Positions 1 through 10,300 of a stretch of 64,000 nt of DNA are shown piece after piece. The stretch lies in assembly GCA_963680875.1 (NCBI GenBank), contig OY804579.1:13779506-13843505 (forward strand), given 5' to 3'. The DNA is from Bathymodiolus brooksi (taxonomy: Eukaryota > Mollusca > Bivalvia > Mytilida > Modiolidae). The translations under genes were made by a program, and so were the position numbers. Position 1 is the first letter of the stretch. Each line of letters starts with the position of its first letter. The notes under the pieces were generated by a model. The model was not told the origin of the DNA. It saw only the letters and a list, made by a program, of their open reading frames with translations, and searched no databases.

Positions 1-420
1 ACACAACTTCCTAGATGTTTCCTCAGGTAGGCAGTGTCCATTTTTGGTAATATATCTATAAATATGGAGAAAATAAATATCATTAAAATATATTTATATG
101 CATAATGCTATTTTTTTTCATCAGGGAAAACAACTGTTACTACTATTTTCTTAAGATAAATTCTAAGAACTTCAAATGAATGTAATTAAGATTTCATTTA
201 TTGTTTTGGAATCAAACAGGGAGAGTGATCATCTGATAGTTGGATTTTCATCTGCTTGTGTTTGCCACTATGAGAGGTTGTGTGTAGATGTTAACAATAA
301 CCAGCATACCCCTACAGTTTCTTTTCATATGAGGATACAATGTACATGTATCCCCACCTGCTCTATATATTATTTATATACATTAATAAAACATTGTTTA
401 AAACTCTGTGTATGTTTTTA
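1..420. other. AT-rich sequence, no gene seen
   Basis: I see no coding exon with convincing boundaries here. A weak alternative is a plus-strand terminal exon at 425-478 (pyrimidine-rich acceptor ending TTTTTATCAG, then VAIPQEILKIVSMLSDE and a stop). It overlaps the minus-strand reading frame at 421-582, so at most one of the two is real. Confidence 0.4.
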
Positions 421-582
421 TCAGGTGGCCATTCCCCAGGAAATATTAAAGATTGTTTCAATGTTATCTGACGAATGATCAGAATTGTCACCATCTTTAT
501 CTTCGGTGGTTGACTCCGTTTCATTGTGTCTCCTTTTTTCGGCTGATTTGCCAGTCAAGAAATCATTTATAGATCGTTGCAT
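421..582 (-). CDS. Small acidic reading frame, possible transposase-like N-terminal exon
   Basis: A 53-codon minus-strand frame starts MQRSINDFLTGKSAEKRR and continues into an acidic Ser/Thr/Asp-rich stretch. Such a start, with Q-x-x-I-x-x-F followed by a basic then acidic linker, is seen in first exons of BED/hAT-derived and PCNA-binding proteins, but the fit is only suggestive. There is no visible continuation upstream or downstream, and no family domain is complete. It may be a leftover 5' end of a transposon gene or chance. A plus-strand terminal exon at 425-478 competes for the same bases. Confidence 0.2.
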   Translation of the reverse strand: MQRSINDFLTGKSAEKRRHNETESTTEDKDGDNSDHSSDNIETIFNISWGMAT

Positions 583-1036
583 TTCACATGCTTTTCACAG
601 TGACTACTAATGCACAAGGCCATAACAATTAAAGAACAGTGAAACACAGTCTGTGCCAAATCTTAGCTAAAAACCTTTTAACAAACTAGCCCAAACAGCA
701 TTTTAGAAGATTTTTTTCTATTTGATTAAGCAAATTTTATGCAATTTTCATTAGCCACTGAGAACCAATTTTTACTAAACTGGGGCATAGGGCTAGTGTT
801 TTTTTGCACATGTTGTCTATTCGCACGCAACATTAACATGATTAACGCTTGCATTTCTAACATATATATTTCCAGTTCAGTCATTTGTATGTACACGCTC
901 GTAATGGTCTTAAAAATTATACGTGCATGATAGTTTTTGTACGTGAAACATACTGCAGAGTGCAGTATGTGAATGATTGTTCAAGTAAACTTAAATAACT
1001 GATTATGCTTGAGTTATCATACACATGATTGGTTGG
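583..1036. other. Intergenic, nothing recognised
   Basis: AT-rich sequence with only short chance reading frames. A short inverted pair (ACATACTGCAGAGTGCAGTATGT, about 948-970) forms a small hairpin, but I see no gene or element boundary. Confidence 0.4.
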
Positions 1037-1290
1037 CTTAATGCCATTTATTTCAATATTTCAGTTATATCGTGGCTGTCAGTTTTTTTGGTGGAGGAAA
1101 CCGGAGTACCCGGAGAAAACCACCGACCTGTTGCAAGCTTAAGTCACTGAGAAACTTTATCACATAATGTCATTGTTGTACACCTCGCCCAGAGTGGGAT
1201 TTGAAATCACAACATCAGTGGTGATAGGCACCGATTGCATAGGTAGTTGTAAATCCAACTACCATAAGATCACGGCCACAACAGCCCTCA
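1037..1290 (-). mobile_element. tRNA-derived SINE, minus strand
   Basis: Reading the minus strand, the order is a degenerate tRNA-like head (about 1220-1290), a middle with the core motif whose plus-strand form is GGTGGAGGAAACCGGAGTAC (1090-1109), then the 3' part related to AGTGGCGTTAA. The same core recurs at 9471, 10235, 16196, 18930, 31927 and 33450. The head is diverged, so this is an old copy. No target-site duplication could be made out. Confidence 0.75.
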
Positions 1291-1297
1291 CTTATCA

Positions 1298-1383
1298 CAC
1301 AGAACCAGTCTAAATGATAAAGTATTGCTATGACCCAAAGTGAAATATGTCAAGATTCAGAATGCTTGATTTATGGGTCTCAC
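1298..1383 (+). repeat. Left copy of an ~85 bp direct repeat
   Basis: This segment and 2141-2230 are diverged copies in the same orientation. They share CAGAA-C-TCTA-ATGATAAA, then GTCAAGATTCAGAAT, then a closing TCTCAC or TGTCAC. They look like two adjacent units of an older tandem repeat that the foldback element (1384-2140) split. Confidence 0.6.
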
Positions 1384-2140
1384 TAATCTCGTTGAGATTA
1401 GGATTCCAAAGAAATTTTCTGCCTGTATCTTCATCCTAATCTCGCTTCAAGCCCTATCAGAGGTATTCTGGAAATTAAAAAAATAATAAAATTTGACCCC
1501 TGGTGCATTCCGATGGATATTTTGGCATGAACGGATTGTGTCAGATCAAGTGCAGGTAAGATTTCATATTTAGACATATTTTCTAGTTCAAATTTGCAAA
1601 AATATTGATATTTCCTTACCTTTTACAGCATATATCAGATAAAATAATCCAACATCCACTTCAAACTGTCCGCCATTTTAGTGAACTCGTGAACTACACC
1701 ACGTGATCAAAATCGTCACATATTTTGTTACAGTCTGTTTCTAGATTAAAGGTCGATGTCAAATTTATTGTATATATGCAAGCATATCCTTTATGGGCTG
1801 TTGATTGGTTTTAATAAAATATTTATAACAACATAAAAAAAATTTCAAGACGTGTAAATGGGATTTTTAAATTATAATAAAATATTTGAAATCAACATCT
1901 TGAATCTAGAAACAGGCTGTAATAAAATCTGTGACGATTTTGATCATGTGGTGTAGTTCACGAGTTTACTAAAATGGCGGACAATTCGAAGTGGATTTTG
2001 GATTATTTTATCAGATCTGACATAATCCGTCCATGCCAAAATATCCATCGGAATGCACCGGGGGTAAAATTTTAAATTACCAGAATACCCTTGATAGGGC
2101 TTGAAACGAGATTAGGATGAAGATACAGACAGAAAATTTA
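1384..2140. mobile_element. Foldback/MITE-type element, 757 bp, with 9 bp target-site duplication
   Basis: The two halves are inverted copies. AAATTTTCTGCCTGTATCTT (from 1411) faces its complement ending at 2139, and the match continues inward through GTGCATTCCGATGGATATTT and the block around GTCCGCCATTTTAGTGAACT, reaching about 1760 on the left and 1895 on the right. The direct repeat GGGTCTCAC lies immediately outside both ends (1375-1383 and 2141-2149), as expected of a 9 bp target-site duplication such as MULE transposases make. The left arm has about 100 extra bases absent from the right arm. No transposase is encoded, so it is non-autonomous. Confidence 0.8.
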
Positions 2141-2230
2141 GGGTCTCACAGAATCAATCTATATGATAAAAAGTAATGTTACAGCCCAAATCAGAATACA
2201 TGTATGTCAAGATTCAGAATTGGGATGTCA
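2141..2230 (+). repeat. Right copy of the ~85 bp direct repeat
   Basis: Partner of 1298-1383 (same orientation, with small indels). It begins with the right copy of the target-site duplication GGGTCTCAC. From 2231 to about 2530 I see nothing recognisable. Confidence 0.6.
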
Positions 2231-2529
2231 CAAATGAGAATTTCAGAATTCTGATGTGTGAATTTTTAGCCGACAGCATTGTAATTTTTAATAATATTAT
2301 TAATTTGGATGGCTTGAACCGTTCTGAAAAACAAAGTAAAGAAAGGTGTATCGTCAAAGGAGTAGGAAATTATATCAATATAACCTAAATATATTTCAAA
2401 TGGTGGGAAATAGAAAACACTCATTGCTATATTCAGAATATATTGAGAAAAACATTTCCGATTCCTGTGTGGTATCGTACAGAAAACACAGCCCCTGTGC
2501 AGAAAACGGTTTATGCCGGTCCAGTGTCT

Positions 2530-3138
2530 GATTTGATTAGGTCATCTGTGGATGCTGGCTCTCCGCCACTATATCCACCTCTACTTCTTCCTTGATACAA
2601 CTTATTTCTGTGTGGTTTCTGGTGTTTTCCTTGTTTTGGATGCTGGCTTTGTACTCAAATTTTACATCTTGGTGTTCCCAGTATTTATCAAGCCTTATTT
2701 CAAATTGTCTTACATCCTTTGCATCAATTACTGATTGTGGCAGAGTATTCCATAAATCAACGATTCTGTTGGTGAAAGAAAATTTCCTTAAATTTATTTT
2801 GCAGAATTTCTTTTTGATTTTCTTACAATGGCCCCTAGTTCGAGTGTTAGGGTCGTGGTCAAATATACCTTCTGTGTCTTCATTGTCATAGATACCTGTG
2901 ATAATTTTGAAAGTTTCAATCATATCACCTCTGAGGTGTCTGTATTTCAAGGTAGGCATTTTTAATTTCTTTAGTCTATCTGGGTACTCCATATCTTTTA
3001 AGGATGGTATTTGCTTGGTCGCTCTTCTCTGTTCGTTCTCTATGCTGTCAATGTCATGCTGCTTGTATGGCGACCAAACAGCTGCGGCGTATTCAAGATG
3101 TGGTCTAACAAGTGCTGGAGGTTTGGCACTTTATAAAA
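2530..3138 (-). pseudogene. LINE reverse transcriptase C-terminal fragment (CR1/Jockey-like)
   Basis: The minus strand reads open from 3138 to the stop near 2537. It begins PALVRPHLEYAAAVWSPY, continues with IENEQRRATKQIPSLKD and LKYRHLRGDMIETFKI, and ends with VDLWNTLPQSVIDA and FEIRLDKYW. This is the thumb and C-terminal tail found at the end of many non-LTR retrotransposon polymerases. The catalytic palm is absent. The 5' side is cut off at about 3117-3138 where the dispersed 190 bp element begins. This fragment is not disrupted by stops, so it is relatively young, but it cannot function alone. Confidence 0.85.
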
Positions 3139-3304
3139 TCTGATTCAACCCACCATTTCTTTAGAAATGCCTGTACCAAGTCAGGGTCATTACGGTTTTC
3201 ACAGTTTTCCGGTTGTTGACTGATTTTGTCTGTTTATATACTTATGAGTTTTGACTTTCCCTTTGTAAGATTGTTTGGAGTTCGGTAATTTTGCTATTAC
3301 CCTT
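3114..3304 (+). repeat. Dispersed 190 bp element, copy 1
   Basis: Nearly identical to 19446-19632. Both contain AAAATCTGATTCAACCCACC, AGTCAGGGTCATTACGG, and GTTGTTGACTGATTTTGTCT, and both end in GTAATTTTG-TATTACC. I recognise this as a common 3'-terminal segment of a mytilid repeat, from memory. It abuts the broken end of the LINE fragment. Confidence 0.75.
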
Positions 3305-3489
3305 ATTTACATCGTAGGTAGGTGAATGTTTCTGTTTCTGCCATGTAATTGCCTCCTTCATCATGTTGAAGATTATGCAATGACTTTTGGACTGTGCATT
3401 TTAGTTGAACTAATCAAGTGTGTGGGATAATGATTTAATGGGGCTTATTTACAATTAAAACTACAAATGTATATACATGTACATGTTGG

Positions 3490-3955
3490 GACTGCCTGGC
3501 GGCTAAAGGGACACAATCCTGGCCTTAAAGGCTTCAGGTGTGTTCAGCTCCACAATGTCTGGTGGCAGCAGATTCCAATCCCTCACTGTTCTTGGGAAAA
3601 ATGACATCTTTCTGGTGTCAATACGACAGGATTCTATTTGAAATGCCCTGTTGTGTGTATTTCTAGAGCGTCGACAAGGTGGTATTAGTCTGTTTTCTTT
3701 GGTGATGGATGTTCTTCTGATGAGGCCCATTATGCTGTTTGCCTTATTTATTTTCTGCTGTATATGTTGTGAATAATTTAATTGGTCATCAACTAAGACA
3801 CCTATGTCTTTCTCCCCATCTGAATTTTGCATCTCTACCTCTTTGCCCTCGCTGTTATAAAAGGTGGTATTTCTGTTCTGTTATTTCCCCTCTTATTAGA
3901 CACTGTCATTACCTTGCACTTGTTTGGGTGGAACTTAAGTACAATGGTTGGTATA
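3490..3955 (-). pseudogene. Second LINE reverse transcriptase fragment, internally deleted and frameshifted
   Basis: From right to left on the minus strand it encodes LKFHPNKCKVMTVSNK, then after a frameshift near 3850 EKDIGVLVDDQLNYSQHI and KANSIMGLIRRTS, then jumps directly to FPRTVRDWNLLPPDIV and TPEAFKARI. The part that normally lies between the last two (the VRPHLEYA region) is missing, so there is an internal deletion. It is a different family from the fragment at 2530-3138, judging by the C-terminal tails. It is dead. Confidence 0.8.
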
Positions 3956-4216
3956 TAATTTTATAATTCTGTTAAAACTATATCAATAAACCAATGATCA
4001 TCCTTAAAATTGAACAATTAACCATTCTTACCTATTTATACAGAGCAACGAAACTTTCACCTCGTTGGTTTCCAACCGGATGTTTATAGTGAGCCTCGAT
4101 TTAATGTCAACTTCCTTAGAAACTATATAGGCGTCACGTTGTCAGGTAGTTATATCAGCTGAAAGGTAACGTGTTGACACCTGAGACTGGACGATTGACA
4201 GGGTCAGTCATCAACG

Positions 4217-4301
4217 ATGCCGACAGAAACCAATCAACAGGATGCAATGTATAACATAATTGACGGTAATGAACCATGGAAGGGAAGAATGTTGTTTACA
4301 G
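4217..4301 (+). CDS. SPMIP2: SPMIP2-like exon 1
   Basis: Encodes [18 protein letters not shown] and [10 protein letters not shown]. It ends in phase 1 at a strong donor, CAG followed by GTGAGA. The first ATG (4217) is in a good context (A at -3) and no upstream in-frame ATG precedes it in the exon. The preceding 260 bases (3956-4216) are presumably 5' UTR and promoter, but I identify no specific motif there. Confidence 0.7.
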
Positions 4302-7300
4302 GTGAGACGTCAGAGTAGTAATGATTATTTTAAGGTTTAAATGCCCAATTTAAACAATAAAATCTTGTTTGCATTATCTTGATTATCTTTCATGTTAATA
4401 AGCTGATTTTAAGTTATAAGTCAAATCTATTTATCTATAAATTACATAAATTGTGAATATTAAACAATGTCAATATTTACTTACACATAATCGAACATGA
4501 CACGAACTGAAAGGACAGGATTTTTTTTTATATAACATTAAAAATGAATTTGAGTAACAAAAAATATATATGATAATATGGACACTTTTAAAAGACATTA
4601 TATGTGTAACAAAAGTAGATTTTAAAATAGAAATTCACATCCCCGTTCATTACTAGAACCATTGCATATGGTCTTTTTTGTTGTTGTTGAAAAAAAAGAT
4701 GATTAATTGTGTCTTAAATTATAAGATGTTATTTATACATCCCCACACCTTGTAACATCTTAGCCACAACAAATGCATCTCATCAATAATGTGTGTGTTA
4801 CAAATTGATTCTCCAGAAAATGAAATTCCCACATGAATTAATTGCAATGGTCTTAATAAAATGTCATTTACAAATAGGAAAGTTAAGCCTATATTTTTAA
4901 TAAAACTTTGTATCAGTCAATGGGTACACAATATAATAACACTATGTATTTCACTAAATAGCAAATCCTCTTTCTCCACCAATCCAATGCCTCACCATAA
5001 TAAGATGCAACATGTATATTCTACATTTTTAATATGATAGCATTTACCTATTTACTGGTGGATTATAGCAAGTGATGAACCTTCTATTGTATGAATAATC
5101 AGTAAATATCTGGATAGAGTGTTTTGTTGTACCAAAAGACAACCTAGAAAATCTGAAAGAACGTTATGGCTATATTAAATAAAAATACACACACACACAT
5201 ATCTTTTATAGCTATTAAAATGAAATAGAAATTCTTAATGTAATATTACTGAAAAAAATCAACAATATACTTGATTTAGAACAACAATTCCGATCAGAAA
5301 GAGATTTTGGAGACAATTTCCACCTGGACAATACTCAATAGTCTTTGGTAGTATTAACCAAGAGTCACAATTTTCTGTTTATTTAACACAATGGTCGTCT
5401 TATTTGTATCTAATTTGATATAGAGAAAATATACAGAGGTATAATAAATTTAAATTATATTATAACAGTTGATGAAAGTATACGTGTAAAGATCAAAGGG
5501 AAAATTTATGACTGTTTTTAAATAATTTCTAAGCTAGATTATGCTTAATGGGCTACAATAATTGTACAGTTTTATGGCAATAGTAATTTAACTTTTAAAA
5601 CCTCCATTCTGGTTATTATACTGAAATTTCAGCGAAGCACGATGACACGTTACCTACAACTATAAGTAATACTAACAAATTGCTCAAAGAATACCGAAGT
5701 CGGAAGTTGCAAAATACTCTTTCCTTTAACGAATCATGCAAATTTACATTGCACAATTGTAAGATGCTCATTGGTTTAAAGTACGATTAAAAATGTAAAA
5801 GTAAGCTTTTAACGGGATACTATTTTCTTTATCGATTATCTTAATTAAAAGAGCTATACCAGTTCGACATTAAAAATTAATCGACCAATAATTATCGATT
5901 TAATGGGTCTATTTGAACAGAATAATTGAAAGGGTGTATTCCCATTTCGCCTCAGCTGATAAAATACAGGTAAAACAGGTAGAAAATACTACGGTCAAAT
6001 GGGAATTGTACTAAGGCAAAGTGGGAATTTGTCAATTTTTATTTAAATCAAGAAATAGCAACCAAATGCAGACTTTGTTTTTATAACAAATAATTATTAA
6101 TTTAATCAGGTAATATTTTCTATCAAATGTGTAAAAAAGATTAATTTAAAATTTGACCTAACTTAACAGCTTAAATCATAAACTTGTTTTAATATTAATT
6201 TTTAAGTCATAAAGATAAAACTTTTCAAAACTAATTCTTTTTAATTATAAATTAAAGTTAGTATATGAAAGTTAGATAAACTAACTTTTTAAGAATTATC
6301 CATTTGGAATGAAATATTTTTTAAATCACTGAAAAATGTATGAACTAATAATTATTTATTCATGCTAACAGTATGAAATTTATTTTTCACAATTACGAAT
6401 TAAAATTAATATTTTAAAGTGACCAAATTATATCACAGTCATTAATTAAAAGCAAGCTTGGGCTTATTATGATTTTTGATATTAAAAAGTCGTCACTCTT
6501 CAGAACATACAAACAAAAAATGTACCACCACTTCCATCTACCCGACCAGCAATCCAACTAGAGGTTAAATTCAGACTAACTATCAGTCAGGAACAATTCC
6601 TGCAAGCAGATGATGGAAGTATCGACAACATACTACTATTCTGAACAACAGAACATTTTCTACACGTATGTGCTGCAGCATCTTCGCTAGCCAAGGGTTA
6701 CGATCCGCTCTACTCGGTGAAGATGAGTAGAGCGGATCGTAACCCTTGGCTAGGGAAGATGGTGCTGCAGAGACAGTCTACTGTGATCGTACAAAAAAAT
6801 GTACAAATGTTTGACCAGATATTCACCATCCACGTATTAATTGGAGATGTTATGTTTCTGTTGGTATTTTCCTTATTACCCAAAAGACACACTGCTACAT
6901 ACAAGAGATTCTTCACACTACTCAAGAATATTGCCAGCAGACACAACTTTAATTTTCTCCCAGAAAAGTTAGTCTTGACTTCGAGTGTGCATCCCGCAAT
7001 GCAGCTACAGACACATTTCAAAAGGACAAAGAAATACCGTGAAATCGACGAAAGATCAACAACACTGAAGACATTGAGTATGGTGACACAGCTTCGTAAT
7101 TGTTAAAGCTGGGTAGCTAAGTTAACATTGAACTGTGTGAATTTTGATATTGACAAACTGTTTTGTATTGATGTAGTGCTTAATTCTTTTTATCGTGTTT
7201 AGTGAATTTATTTCTCAGATATGTATTTAAAATAACCTAATTACATGTATTTTGTTTATTGTATTGCATTATATTGTGTGAAAAATAAAATTCACATATC

Positions 7301-10300
7301 TTGTTTATAGTGCTAACTTTATATTGGGTTAAGATATGATCTAAATAAAGTTCGTTCTTGCTTCTGCTAAAAATATAATGTGTTTCATTGGTTGTAGTAC
7401 TTTATCATATCCTTATATTAATAAAATTGCTATAGATATCATTTATTTCTTTTTACTTTATCTATTTGTCTTAATATTTACTGAAGTGTAATTTAATACT
7501 ACACAATTACTACAACTAAATTGCAAAACAAACAGTGACACCTAATTATTTAGTGTTTACACAACTTCCCATTTTGCCTTAGTGAGGTATATCTGAACAT
7601 ACAAATTCTACAAGGCAAAATGGGAATATTTTTAAATATGTAAATACACAACTATGGCGAAATGGGAACAAACCATTAAAACTATTTATTGCCACTTTAA
7701 ATTGTACATACTCAAAGACATTTTACAACCCATAAATAACTGATTACCTTTGAATAATTTATATAATTATATAAATCTGAAAGGGTTGGTTGTCTATCGA
7801 TTTAATTTCCCCTTGAAATGTAATAGAAAAAAAATAGACTATAGAATATGATTAGACTATTCTCTCCAATGTATTTTCTCTTCATTATTTGCAATAAGGG
7901 AACACAATTATAATAAATTATACCAAAAACCAAAACACCAATGACATACATCAGTTTTAAACCTTATCGGATTAGAATATGCCATAGCAATAATTAAGAT
8001 AAACTTTGGGTATGACCTATCTAGGGTTCTATGACTGAGTATGTAGAACTATGACCAATTGATATATCATAGATTAAAAATTACCCACCAATTGATGTAC
8101 ATGTATTGAAGTGGAAAATGTACGACCTAATCATGCACAAATTTGTTTAATAGTTGAGAAAATCTACCAATTCCAGCGATACGTCTTTTTATATACATGT
8201 ATTGAAATAGTATGCCATTGCCGCCATATGAAGTTCGCAATGGTAGTTAAAACTGGAAGAAATAAAGCAATGGTATAGTTTATGACGTGCTAATTTAAGA
8301 TACAGTTGACATTTTTGTACCTATTAAACATGTTTTTCCACAGCTTGCATTATCTATTTTACCTAATTGTCCATAATGTGTGATCTTAGGTCCAGACGCA
8401 AACAAAGACCATAACATGACAATAGAACAGGAGCACAGACAGGTCGGCATTGGGACCATGTCTTTTGAGGGCACAAGTGAAACTGATTATCTGTGGCGTC
8501 CTGCTACTGGAACACCATTTCACAGAGCCCGAAGTAGTAAGGTCGGTGAGGTAGGCTGGGGAGTACCAAAAAAGACTGACTGGAATGTACCACAATCTGG
8601 AAAACAAATCATGGTAATTTAAATGAGAACTACTTTATTCAACGAAAAGTTGCTTCGATCATAACTAGTTTTCAATACAAATAAAGAGTTCAATTCCAGT
8701 TTTAAAATATCCTTAATGTAGATGGTACCATGTATCTCCAAACGTTTCTGACCGCATCCATGATGCAATGATTAAACGTTATCTCCTCAGGTGCGGTATA
8801 TCGTGGTATCGAGCCTCGTTCTCGTCAAACCAAAGATTTATAAAATAGGTATGTGTTGCTTCCTCACAATAAGCACGTAACATGAAGGAATAAGAGCAAT
8901 GCTTGGTAGACTCCGAATCAGGATAATGCATCCGAATGGAGCGACATGTCTACCTGCGGATTGTTATTTCATTGAGCTAGCACTGCACTGCACAAATCAA
9001 ACTAAGCGTGTTGGTCTAGTACACAGTGGACGATATAATCATTAAAATGTAGCTAGATATCGCCATGGCATAGCTGGAATATGGCCCATTTGGCGTTAAG
9101 CAAAACCCACTCACTCACTCATACGTTTCTTATTGGAAACTTTTGTAATTATAACATCTAATTAACCAAATGAATGTTAAGAAAACTTGTATATTTCGTA
9201 ATTTATGTTAACTACTCTACCCAATTGTCTGAATTGTTGAGCGTATTCTATTCCCTTTTGACCTTAAATGGTCATCACGTGATCAATCAATGCTTTCTTA
9301 TTCAGTTGGGACAATTCCGACAAGCTTGTGAAAATGGACATTCACATCTCTATCAAAATGCATGGTAAGATTTTATGTACACAATAAATGACAATAATAA
9401 CGACAAAAGTAATTGACAACATCTTAGATTTATGGCTTTTGATTACTCTATCGGTATCTTCAAATTTTTCTGGGACCCGGGTGACTCAATGAGTTAGGTA
9501 GTTGGATTACCTAACAACTCATACAAGCCTATCACCAATACGGCGTGGGCTCGCGCCCGGCTTTGTAAATTACAAAAAGGGTGCTCTCGACTCGCATCCG
9601 CAAGTGATAAAGTTTACCAGTTCCTTGCCCATGGTCGATGGCTCTCTCCGGGTACTCCGACTTCCTCCACCCCCAAAATTGGTCGCCATGATATAGCTGA
9701 AATATTGCTGAAAGTGGTGTTAAGCACAATAAATCAAATCAAATCAAACTTTTCTTGTTGGGAAGTTCAAGATTATGTGATATTGGTTCATTACTAGAAT
9801 ATCGACAATGCAGGAAGCCAAGTATAAATATAACTGTATATACACACCTTAAAGGGACTACGAGATAATAAAAAGTGAACAAAAAGGTCCATTTCTTAGT
9901 TCATTATTATGTAACATTTACAGATGGGATAAGGACCAATATTTTGTTCATTATTTGCAACATTGACAGATGGAAAAAAGTATCAATATTTTGTTGTCAT
10001 TATTTTAGGCATTTAATGATGAAATTTATTTATGTAAATTGTATATACATGCAAGTCCATACCCATGAATAGTACCATCCTTTAACTGGTTTAATTTCGT
10101 CACATGTTTATGTATGTCTCAAGCTAAGCTAGATATCTAGAACATTATATTGTGTTAGGATGTTTAGTATTGGCGAGAGGGTTTGTTGATAGTATATTGT
10201 TGGACAAATTTTAAGCTTTAATTCTTAGAAAGTCAGTGACTTGAGACAGGTCGGTGGTTTTCACTGGGTACTCCGGTTTCCTCCACCAATAAAACTGACC

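Larger units (their letters stand above)
5931..7672 (+). mobile_element. Dead MULE (Mutator-like) transposon in intron 1
   Basis: The ends are inverted: ATTCCCATTTCGCC at 5937-5950 and GGCGAAATGGGAA at 7655-7667. Close inside lie further copies of the same motif (GGTCAAATGGGAATT and GGCAAAGTGGGAATT on the left, CTTCCCATTTTGCC and GGCAAAATGGGAAT on the right). That clustering of subterminal repeats is typical of transposase binding ends. Between them is a transposase remnant at about 6510-7106. No clear target-site duplication is visible, and the element is about 1.7 kb. Confidence 0.7.

Noticed and set aside
9471..9560. A functional tRNA gene.
   Set aside because: A- and B-box-like motifs are present but no cloverleaf can be folded; this is the tRNA-derived head of a SINE.
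9502..9729. Small reading frames on both strands (also 31894-32085).
   Set aside because: They lie entirely within SINE copies and share sequence with each other only because the SINEs do.
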